Shown one piece after another: positions 1 through 5,732 of a DNA stretch of 6,650 bases. Location of the stretch: NCBI GenBank assembly GCA_022842225.1, contig JALHPX010000176.1, positions 1 to 6,650 on the forward strand, given 5' to 3'. A program made the translations under genes and the position numbers. Below the pieces are notes generated by a model that was given only the letters and a program-made list of their open reading frames with translations, did not search any database and was not told where the DNA came from. Within the stretch, counting starts at the first letter, position 1. Every line of letters starts with the position of its first letter. Source of the DNA: a bacterium. GTDB taxonomy: Bacteria > Bdellovibrionota > FAC87 > UBA2466.

Positions 1-2
1 TC

Positions 3-980
3 AGCCGCGATCCCGCTTCTGCAGCCGCAACTCGCGAGGGAGCTAAGCAGTTACTGGCCAGCGTCGATACCCTCTTAAGTATGCCTTCAGATAGCGGACA
101 ATCTTCTGCGCTCTTTGCGTCGGTAGGTTTGGTGACGGGCTACGATTCCAACGTACTGCTCAATCCTTCCGTCGACACAGGGGCAACAGGTCAGGGCACC
201 CCCACAACGACCTTCCGCTATTCGTTAGGCTACCAGTCAGAATTCTTAGGCGTTGCGCTGATTCCGATGTGGCAAGGTTCGATTAACTACAATTTTAATT
301 CCGATGCAAAGGCCGGTCAGTTCTTCCTGAACGATTTGAATCTCTGGGCCAATCGCTCCAGCGGATCTTGGCGCTACGGCATGCGCGCCGGCGCGAGCAT
401 CGTGCTGCGAAATTTTGTAGCGACGGGCTCCACTACTGGCAACTTACGCAAGCAGAGCGTCTCGCCGACTTTTGGACCGAACGTGCGTTACGAATGGGAC
501 GAAAAAACAGCCGTGGGCAGCGAAGTGATCGTGGCACTAAACACTTTCTACAACGAAGAGAGTCTATCGTCGGAACTTTTAAAGACAGGCTGGGAAACAC
601 GTTGGAGAAATTACTACCAAAGCTTAGATAAAATCGGCTGGTGGAATCCGACAGCCGAAATTTCGCTTCAGTATCAGTACACCAACGGCACTGAATTCCG
701 TTCCTTGGGCGCCCGCACGTCTCTCGCAACCGTGAAATATTGGAACGATCATTGGACCAGCACCCTGCGCGCTGGCTTGGGCTACATCACCTACCCTTCC
801 CGCTCGGCCGGAGTGCGCAATGATATCGAGGTGAGCGCTGGATTGGGCGCAGGCTACGAGCTGGCTTCGAATATTCGTTTATCGGGAGATTTTACGTATC
901 TAAACAATCTCTCCAACGTGACGGAGATCTACAAATACAACCGCTGGATCGCATCGGTCGCCGGCGACTACAGCTTCTAA
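3..980 (+). CDS. Outer-membrane beta-barrel protein, 5' partial
   Basis: The frame is open from the left edge, so the start lies outside the window. At least 325 residues are visible; the ATG at 81 is internal, because the reading continues upstream with a charged helical stretch (visible residues 1-26) and no good ribosome site precedes it. From about residue 35 the protein is built of alternating short amphipathic strands rich in Tyr, Trp, Gly, Asn and Ser, beginning with a G-Y-D-S-N-V motif seen at the first strand of many outer-membrane barrels that follow a periplasmic domain. It ends in Tyr-Ser-Phe, and a C-terminal Phe is the usual BAM recognition signal. I roughly see 10-14 strands. 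No cysteine is present, as is common for outer-membrane proteins. The ligand or partner is unknown; the missing N-terminus could hold a signal peptide and a periplasmic domain such as TPR. The stop codon overlaps the stop of the opposite-strand deacylase gene. Barrel assignment is fairly firm; function is not assigned. Confidence 0.8.
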   Translation, partial: SRDPASAAATREGAKQLLASVDTLLSMPSDSGQSSALFASVGLVTGYDSNVLLNPSVDTGATGQGTPTTTFRYSLGYQSEFLGVALIPMWQGSINYNFNSDAKAGQFFLNDLNLWANRSSGSWRYGMRAGASIVLRNFVATGSTTGNLRKQSVSPTFGPNVRYEWDEKTAVGSEVIVALNTFYNEESLSSELLKTGWETRWRNYYQSLDKIGWWNPTAEISLQYQYTNGTEFRSLGARTSLATVKYWNDHWTSTLRAGLGYITYPSRSAGVRNDIEVSAGLGAGYELASNIRLSGDFTYLNNLSNVTEIYKYNRWIASVAGDYSF

Positions 981-1459
981 GCCATTGCATCGACCAACTG
1001 CGCGTTGAGTAGCTTAGCGATTTCATGCGGCGACATCCGCACTAAAAAACCGCGCTTACCACCATTGATGTAAACCTGCGGACATTCCATGATCGTTTTT
1101 TGCATGTACACCGGCATGGTTTTTTTCGTGGCAAAAGGCGAAGTTCCTCCCACCACGTAACCTGAGTGCCGGTTCGCTACATCCGGCTCGCAGGCAGTGA
1201 TGGATTTCACCCCGAGAATACGCGCAAGCTGCTTGGTCGAAACCTGACGATCGCCGTGCATCAATACAATTAGTGGCTTTTTAGAATCATCTTGCATGAC
1301 TAGCGTTTTTACCACGACAGTCTCCGCTACACCCAGCTCTCTCGCCGAAGTAGCAGTACCGCCACGCTCTTCATACTGATAAAAAAAGGGTTCGAACTGT
1401 GCCTTCTGTGCTCGGAGGAACCGAATGGCAGTCGTGACGGGAACTTCTTCTTGCTTCAC
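977..1459 (-). CDS. ybaK: YbaK/EbsC-family aminoacyl-tRNA deacylase (Cys-tRNA(Pro) deacylase-like)
   Basis: The 160-residue product matches the usual YbaK length (about 159 in E. coli). Family enzymes hydrolyse mischarged aminoacyl-tRNA in trans in the cytoplasm, classically Cys-tRNA(Pro) made by prolyl-tRNA synthetase. Visible hallmarks are the V-V-K-T-L-V segment with the conserved Lys at residue 51, the G-Y-V-V-G-G-T-S-P-F-x-x-K-K block (residues 100-113, the counterpart of GGISPLGQKK in E. coli YbaK), and the I-N-G-G-K-R-G block (131-137) near the end. The start is GTG at 1459, 6 nt downstream of a GGAG formed by the last codons of the FAH gene; the FAH stop and this start are only 3 nt apart, so translational coupling is likely. 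The family is diverse (YbaK, ProX, other trans-editing factors), so exact tRNA specificity is inferred. The last codon and stop run into the end of the convergent barrel gene. Confidence 0.9.
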   Translation of the reverse strand: MKQEEVPVTTAIRFLRAQKAQFEPFFYQYEERGGTATSARELGVAETVVVKTLVMQDDSKKPLIVLMHGDRQVSTKQLARILGVKSITACEPDVANRHSGYVVGGTSPFATKKTMPVYMQKTIMECPQVYINGGKRGFLVRMSPHEIAKLLNAQLVDAMA

Positions 1460-1462
1460 TTA

Positions 1463-2086
1463 TCACTCCACTTGCAATGCCAACTCAATCTGGCTGCTCT
1501 TCCCTCGGAGAAACGCAGCTACTTTATCACCTACTTCCACCGGCCCCACTCCGGCTGGAGTGCCGGTGAAAATCAAATCGCCTTTAGTTAAACCGTAGAG
1601 TTCCGCAAGAAAACACAGGATCCGCGGCAGTGAGAAAATCATCTCCCCTGTGCTGGCTTTTTGCCGAACCTTCCCATTCACCTGCAGCTCCAACTCAAAA
1701 GGCCCATGCCCCATTGCCTCCACGGCCTTTACTTCGCTCAGGGGGGCAAAACCTTTGCGCCCCTTAGACGCCAACCAAGGCAGTCCCTTGGACTTCGCTT
1801 CCGACTGTAAATCTCGCGCCGTCACATCTAAACCCACCGCGTAACCCGACACGACGGCTAACGCGTCCGCTTCTGTAAGCGACGAGGCATCCCGACCGAT
1901 TTCAACCACCCACTCAATTTCGGGATCGATGCGGCCAATGTCGCGCGGCAACTGCCAGAGTCCACGCACTGGACGGACCAAACTTGCCGAGGCCTTGAGG
2001 AACACGACCGGGGTCGTGGGTACGGAGTTGCCTAATTCCCTGGCATGTTCTGAATAGTTTCGACCGATACAAAAAATGTTTCCCAT
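1463..2086 (-). CDS. Fumarylacetoacetate hydrolase family protein (FAHD1/acylpyruvase-like)
   Basis: This is a small single-domain FAH-fold enzyme of 207 residues from the preferred ATG at 2086. The sequence tracks the FAHD1/YcgM branch along its whole length: start M-G-N-I-F-C-I-G-R-N-Y-x-x-H-x-x-E with the His/Glu pair (residues 14 and 17), metal-ligand region P-E-I-E (Glu56 and Glu58), G-Y-A-V-G-L-D-V-T-A-R-D (Asp87 as third ligand), the K-G-L-P-W segment, and F-T-G-T-P-A-G-V-G-P near the C-terminus. Relatives cleave acylpyruvates or decarboxylate oxaloacetate using Mg or Mn; the substrate here is inferred. The frame extends upstream to ATG codons at 2101 and 2098 and a TTG at 2125. I prefer 2086 because family members start immediately before the I-x-C-I-G-R-N-Y block, although its ribosome site (GATGGG, 7 nt away) is weak. 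It is the first gene of a two-gene operon with the deacylase. Confidence 0.9.
   Translation of the reverse strand: MGNIFCIGRNYSEHARELGNSVPTTPVVFLKASASLVRPVRGLWQLPRDIGRIDPEIEWVVEIGRDASSLTEADALAVVSGYAVGLDVTARDLQSEAKSKGLPWLASKGRKGFAPLSEVKAVEAMGHGPFELELQVNGKVRQKASTGEMIFSLPRILCFLAELYGLTKGDLIFTGTPAGVGPVEVGDKVAAFLRGKSSQIELALQVE
1466..1469 (-). promoter_or_regulatory. Shine-Dalgarno of the deacylase gene, inside the FAH gene end
   Basis: GGAG on the minus strand is formed by the Val-Glu codons that end the FAH gene. It sits 6 nt upstream of the GTG at 1459, and the intervening bases are the FAH stop TGA plus an in-frame second stop TAA. This decides the GTG start and implies that ribosomes finishing the FAH gene reinitiate on the deacylase. 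Confidence 0.7.
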
Positions 2087-2119
2087 GGCGATACCCATCA
2101 TTGTTACAATTGAAGCACT
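2087..2119. promoter_or_regulatory. Divergent start region between FAH and transglycosylase genes; weak candidate promoters
   Basis: Only 33 nt separate the two preferred start codons. On the plus strand TACAAT at 2105-2110 is one mismatch from the -10 consensus, but no good -35 lies upstream and the predicted transcript would begin only a few bases before the TTG at 2120. On the minus strand TTGCAA (2125-2120) is followed 17 nt later by AATGAT (2102-2097), a weak sigma70-like pair placing the transcript start just ahead of the ATG at 2086. Both are consensus-only suggestions. Either the leaders are extremely short or the true promoters lie within the 5' coding parts of the opposite genes. 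Confidence 0.25.
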
Positions 2120-3934
2120 TTGCAACGCATACCAGCAACACTTGTAGTACTGGTTTTTACTCCCCTACTCAGCGCCTTTTTATCCGGGTGCGCATCACAG
2201 GTAAATGATCCGTACGCACAAGTTTCTTCGGATGGCACGGTGGGTCCGCAGCTGGCCGAAGATCTCAAACAAGATCCTCTCTACAAAATGGCCGAACAAT
2301 TTAATCGGCTGCTGGATACGACACTCTCAAACGAAGAAAAAGCGGAACTCAAAAAAAGCTGCAAAACGCATCCCAAGGATAATCCATTTTGTTTCTCCAT
2401 TCTGCGTGAAAATCAGTTCCGGGTAGTGCAGAAGAAACGCGACCAGACTCCCAAGATCCGCTCTAAAGACATCACACCCGTGACACCGGTGATTGAAAAC
2501 GGCAAAGTGACAGGTTTTGCCGGTTTGAAACGCGCTAAGGTGAAGGCTCTGCTAGCTGGTTTACGCGATTTTCCCGTCGATAAACTAAATATCCTGGGCG
2601 ATAGGGCCCTGCGCGAAAAGGGTTGCCCTAACAATATCGCGGTGGCGACGGCAGCCATCCTGGAGCTCTACCTGCCCGATAAGAGTGTGATGCCGCGCAT
2701 CTCGGCACTCTATGAAAAAGGCGGGCAATGTGCGGCTCGTCGTTCGAAAGATAAAGAACATTTTGTTACCCGCGCGGCTCTCTTTGCGCTGATGACCAAG
2801 GAATACGATCGCGCGGAGAAGCTACTCGAGAAAGTGCATCCTACCGATGCCTACTCCGGCCGAAGCACGTACTGGCTCCACCGCGCACGACTGGCGCAAG
2901 GCAATGCCAGTGGCGCGCGCCAGGCGCTGACTAAATTGCAGTCCAATTATCCTTTTTCGTTCCACGCTTTGGTTACGCACGCTGCCGACAGCGTCGACCC
3001 GCTCATCTTGCAATCCGATGCACCCGATGCCATGCGCAAGCGATCGACGAAGAAGCCCATCGTAAACAATCTCATCGAGCAAGCGGAGCTGCTGCGCAAA
3101 TTTGGATTTCTGGAATCCTCGTCGATAGTAGTGGCTTGGGCGCTCACAAAATTCCGTCCACCAGAACCCGACGTGCAGCTATACCTAGCCGGCCTTGGCG
3201 CGCCGGACACGCAAGTGCGCACCGGCACCAACGTGCTGATGTACCACTCGCAATTGCGTACAGCTGGAAATTTTCAAATCGCTTATCCGCGCGCCTTTTT
3301 CCAAGTGATGAGCGAACAAAGCGGCCGAGTCGATCCTTATCTGCTGATGGCGATTGCCCGCAAAGAAAGCACCTTGAATCCCAAGGCCGTATCGCCAGCA
3401 AATGCGCAGGGCCTACTGCAGTTAAATCCCGATACCGCTGTTAAATTTAGCAAGGCTCCTACGCTCGACCTCTTTAATCCCCGAGTGAATGCCGAGATTT
3501 CAGCACTCTACCTGGCGGAATTACAGCGCATGATGAAGGGCCAGCTGCCGTTAGTCGTCGCTGCGTACAACGCTGGCGAAGCCCCGGTCTTTACCTGGGC
3601 GAATCGTTATCCGTCGGAAGATTTGATGATGTTTATCGACTTAATTCCCTACCGCGAGACGCGCGATTACGTGGGATACGTTCTCGCCAATTACTACTGG
3701 TACCGACGGCTCTATGAGAATAACGCCGCGCAACCCCTAGTAACTCTGACGAACTCTCAATTGGCCCGAGTGGAGCCGCCTCGCGGGATGCGCTCGGTCC
3801 AAAGCTTGGTCAACGATGCTTTGAGAGTGTCGGAGCATTGGCCTGAAGAAGAAACCGACCGCGTACCGAATAGCGACGATGTGATTGAGACCAAACCATT
3901 GCTCGACGAATGGCGCAGGCCAGATCCGGAATAA
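2120..3934 (+). CDS. Lipoprotein lytic transglycosylase (Slt70-like, SLT domain)
   Basis: This 604-residue enzyme is predicted to cleave the MurNAc-GlcNAc bond of peptidoglycan, forming 1,6-anhydro ends, in the periplasm. Residues 1-24 form a lipoprotein signal peptide: one Arg, a hydrophobic stretch and a lipobox L-S-G-C with Cys24 as the lipidated residue. Residue +2 is Ala, not Asp, so outer-membrane sorting is expected if Lol rules apply. Residues 45-380 are helical and resemble the superhelical U-region of Slt70, including a Y-P-F-S-F-H-A-L segment near 277. The catalytic domain spans about 395-530: A-R-K-E-S with catalytic Glu416, G-L-L-Q-L-N-P (431-437), Y-N-A-G (483-486) and the I-P-Y-R-E-T-R-D-Y-V block (509-518). 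A 70-residue acidic tail follows. The start is TTG: an in-frame TGA at 2111 precludes earlier starts, and later starts would remove the signal peptide. A weak GAAG at 2112-2115 is the only ribosome site. Confidence 0.93.
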   Translation: MQRIPATLVVLVFTPLLSAFLSGCASQVNDPYAQVSSDGTVGPQLAEDLKQDPLYKMAEQFNRLLDTTLSNEEKAELKKSCKTHPKDNPFCFSILRENQFRVVQKKRDQTPKIRSKDITPVTPVIENGKVTGFAGLKRAKVKALLAGLRDFPVDKLNILGDRALREKGCPNNIAVATAAILELYLPDKSVMPRISALYEKGGQCAARRSKDKEHFVTRAALFALMTKEYDRAEKLLEKVHPTDAYSGRSTYWLHRARLAQGNASGARQALTKLQSNYPFSFHALVTHAADSVDPLILQSDAPDAMRKRSTKKPIVNNLIEQAELLRKFGFLESSSIVVAWALTKFRPPEPDVQLYLAGLGAPDTQVRTGTNVLMYHSQLRTAGNFQIAYPRAFFQVMSEQSGRVDPYLLMAIARKESTLNPKAVSPANAQGLLQLNPDTAVKFSKAPTLDLFNPRVNAEISALYLAELQRMMKGQLPLVVAAYNAGEAPVFTWANRYPSEDLMMFIDLIPYRETRDYVGYVLANYYWYRRLYENNAAQPLVTLTNSQLARVEPPRGMRSVQSLVNDALRVSEHWPEEETDRVPNSDDVIETKPLLDEWRRPDPE

Positions 3935-3939
3935 GCTCG

Positions 3940-4443
3940 CTAATAGAAAATATCTGTATCCGTATCATCTTCTTTAAGCCCCGCTTCCATCGACCGCGGC
4001 GGGCGTTTACCAATCAAAAACGAATGCGCCGGATCGACGACAAAGCGCTTTAAGATTGCCTGGCGCCCCAGCAGCATTCGAAAACCCATCACATCTCTAT
4101 CTACCAACGTGACTTCTATCGGCCAGGATTGAGTGCCGATACGGATGTGGGTGCGAATGACCGGGCGCTTTGAGGAATGCCCAGAGGAACTTCGAACCAA
4201 GCGTTTCTCGACGAGCAGTGCGCGTGCCGGCGTGGCGATATCGCGGGAGCGCTGGCCCGGATAGATAACAAAACGCACGTAGCGCTTATCCCCTTTGCGG
4301 ACAATGCGAATATTATCGGCGTGAAGGACCGAGGTTTTGGCACCGGTATCAATCTTGGCTTTGATAAAATCGACACCCAGATCAGGAAGCGATATCCATT
4401 CTCTCCAACCCACGGTCTTGCGGCTAAAAAGTCGACTTAGCAT
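3940..4443 (-). CDS. RimB-like retropepsin-fold protease (ATP-dependent zinc protease family, PF05618)
   Basis: The product has 167 residues, a usual length for this family. It opens with V-G-W-R-E-W-I-S-L-P (11-20), then I-D-T-G-A-K-T-S (31-38), where Asp32 is the retropepsin-like catalytic aspartate. Later come the S-S-S-G-H-S-S-K-R-P-V-I block (85-96) and M-G-F-R-M-L-L-G-R (119-127), the latter matching the flap-distal hydrophobic LLGR signature. The family was named a zinc protease, but the motif pattern is that of a dimeric aspartic protease; Pseudomonas RimB processes the glutamate tails that RimK adds to ribosomal protein S6. No rimK gene is in view, so that role cannot be assumed. The last 10 residues are acidic (E-D-D-T-D-T-D). 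No signal peptide is evident, so it is probably cytoplasmic. The ATG at 4443 has a strong ribosome site, and the gene lies 26 nt after the transporter stop, likely in the same operon. Confidence 0.88.
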   Translation of the reverse strand: MLSRLFSRKTVGWREWISLPDLGVDFIKAKIDTGAKTSVLHADNIRIVRKGDKRYVRFVIYPGQRSRDIATPARALLVEKRLVRSSSGHSSKRPVIRTHIRIGTQSWPIEVTLVDRDVMGFRMLLGRQAILKRFVVDPAHSFLIGKRPPRSMEAGLKEDDTDTDIFY

Positions 4444-4446
4444 CCC

Positions 4447-4453
4447 TCACCTC
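4447..4453 (-). promoter_or_regulatory. Shine-Dalgarno of the RimB-like protease gene
   Basis: GAGGTGA on the minus strand, with its GAGG core 6 nt before the ATG at 4443, is the strongest ribosome site in the window. It lies in the 26-nt spacer after the transporter stop, so the protease can be translated independently even if co-transcribed with the transporter. No promoter-like pair fits in the short spacer. Confidence 0.65.
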
Positions 4454-4469
4454 TGACGCCTAGGATAGC

Positions 4470-5732
4470 TCAAGATACAGAAAAATGTTTTGGATCAATA
4501 TAGCGATGCACAATCAAGGGGACTGCAAAAAACACGAGACACATCAGCATTGCTTGCTGAATGGGAAAAAATATCTGCACCGTTCCGAAGAGCACGAGAC
4601 TCACGACCTGCGCCAGCTTTACAGACATGCCCCAGAGTCCAAAGTGCGTGCCGGATTCCCCTTCGCTGCTCGTCAGCGCCACCAGAACGCGGCCGCAGGA
4701 TTGAGTCGCGCCCAATCCAAGGCCGGCAAAATTCGCCAAGCCTAGAAACACCCACGGACCCGCGCCTGTTGTGCCAAAGATCGGCTTCACCAGCGCAATA
4801 CCGACGAGCGCCACCATCCAGAGATACAAAGTGGCATTTAAGACTCGCAACGGTTGCCAGTGACTTTGCAGCCATCCGAAAAAGAACGCCCCCAGCGCCG
4901 CTGAGATCTGCAGACTCAAAAACAACATGGCCTGCATGCTGCCCTCTAGACCCATTTCCTGCTCCGCATAGAGGGCGGTAAAACTAATCACGATCGCGAC
5001 TCCTCCTTGGAAGAAGAAACAAGAGAGCAAAACCTTGGCCAATACCGACGAGCTCTTTAAGGCCGAAAAAATCTCTGCCAGCACTCGGAGATCCTGGCCC
5101 GAACGCGCCTCCGCCCTGGGCTCTTTCAGCCACAATAGAGACGGCAGCGAGGCGACGGCAAAAAACACGGCAACTATAGGACCTATCAGGCTGAGACGAT
5201 CCCAGTTCTCCAAATGGTAATCCAACCCCGTAAGGAGCTGGGCTAGGATCACAGATGCCAGGCCACCCAGATAACCAATGCCCCACGACAGCCCGCTAAT
5301 GCGTCCCGTTTCTTGTTTGGAAACAACGTGAGGGAGAAAAGCAGAAATAAAGTTCTCAGAAAGCGCGTAACCGATATTCGAAATGCAGATAAGAAAAAGC
5401 GCAGGCCAAACATCGCCGGGACCGCAGTACTTCAAGAGAAAACTAGCCAGTACACAGAGAGCGACAGAAGCTGCCAGCAACTTTTTACGAATCGCTTTGC
5501 GATCGGACAACCCGCCCAGCAGCGGGCCTGCTACAGCAACCACACCCCAGGAGATAGATAGCGCCCAGGCCCACAGCGCGTTGCCCATGCGAAAAGAGCC
5601 GTCGGCATCGGGACCCACGACTAGTTTTGAAAAAATAACTCCGTAAGCGACGGTAATGATCAGCGTCGTATAACTCGAATTCGCGACGTCAAAAAGACAC
5701 CATCCCCAAACTTCGCGACGTGATTTATTCAT
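4470..5732 (-). CDS. MFS transporter, UMF1/Atg22-like family
   Basis: This 420-residue inner-membrane protein has about 12 hydrophobic segments. It starts with V-W-G-W-C-L-F-D-V-A-N-S-S-Y (8-21), the N-terminal signature of the UMF1 (Atg22-like, PF11700) branch of the major facilitator superfamily. The loop between helices 2 and 3 carries G-G-L-S-D-R-K-A-I-R-K-K (73-84), the MFS motif A with Asp and Arg that gates transport. A charged central loop (about 203-230) separates the two six-helix halves. In the second half, a G-A-T-Q-S-C-G-R segment (341-348) and F-G-L-W-G-M-S-V-K (364-372) fit the family's conserved helix 10-11 region. The substrate is unknown; yeast Atg22 exports amino acids from the vacuole, but bacterial members are largely uncharacterised. 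The ATG at 5732 shares its A with the TAA of the upstream phosphatase gene, with GGAG 5 nt before it, so the two genes are translationally coupled. Confidence 0.9.
   Translation of the reverse strand: MNKSRREVWGWCLFDVANSSYTTLIITVAYGVIFSKLVVGPDADGSFRMGNALWAWALSISWGVVAVAGPLLGGLSDRKAIRKKLLAASVALCVLASFLLKYCGPGDVWPALFLICISNIGYALSENFISAFLPHVVSKQETGRISGLSWGIGYLGGLASVILAQLLTGLDYHLENWDRLSLIGPIVAVFFAVASLPSLLWLKEPRAEARSGQDLRVLAEIFSALKSSSVLAKVLLSCFFFQGGVAIVISFTALYAEQEMGLEGSMQAMLFLSLQISAALGAFFFGWLQSHWQPLRVLNATLYLWMVALVGIALVKPIFGTTGAGPWVFLGLANFAGLGLGATQSCGRVLVALTSSEGESGTHFGLWGMSVKLAQVVSLVLFGTVQIFFPIQQAMLMCLVFFAVPLIVHRYIDPKHFSVS

Noticed and set aside
433..729. 98-residue minus-strand frame opposite the barrel gene
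   Set aside because: Antisense to the barrel gene, high in Arg, Ser and Cys with no motif; considered a shadow.
957..968. Perfect 12-bp palindrome GTCGCCGGCGAC as a terminator or operator
   Set aside because: It is inside the last codons of the barrel gene, has no loop for a stable hairpin and no T-run after it; more likely chance in GC-rich coding sequence.
81..980. ATG at 81 as the start of the barrel gene
   Set aside because: The frame is open from base 3 with plausible helical sequence, there is no Shine-Dalgarno before 81, and a start there would leave no signal peptide.
1463..2125. TTG at 2125 as the FAH start
   Set aside because: It adds 13 residues that the family lacks, has no ribosome site, and would overlap the start of the divergent transglycosylase gene.
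4495..4875. 126-residue minus-strand frame inside the transporter gene
   Set aside because: Different frame of the same strand as the MFS gene, no recognisable motif and no ribosome site; an out-of-frame shadow.
4490..4981. 163-residue plus-strand open frame opposite the transporter
   Set aside because: It lies wholly antisense to a convincing MFS gene, is rich in Arg, Pro and Ser and shows no domain; it is a shadow of codon bias.
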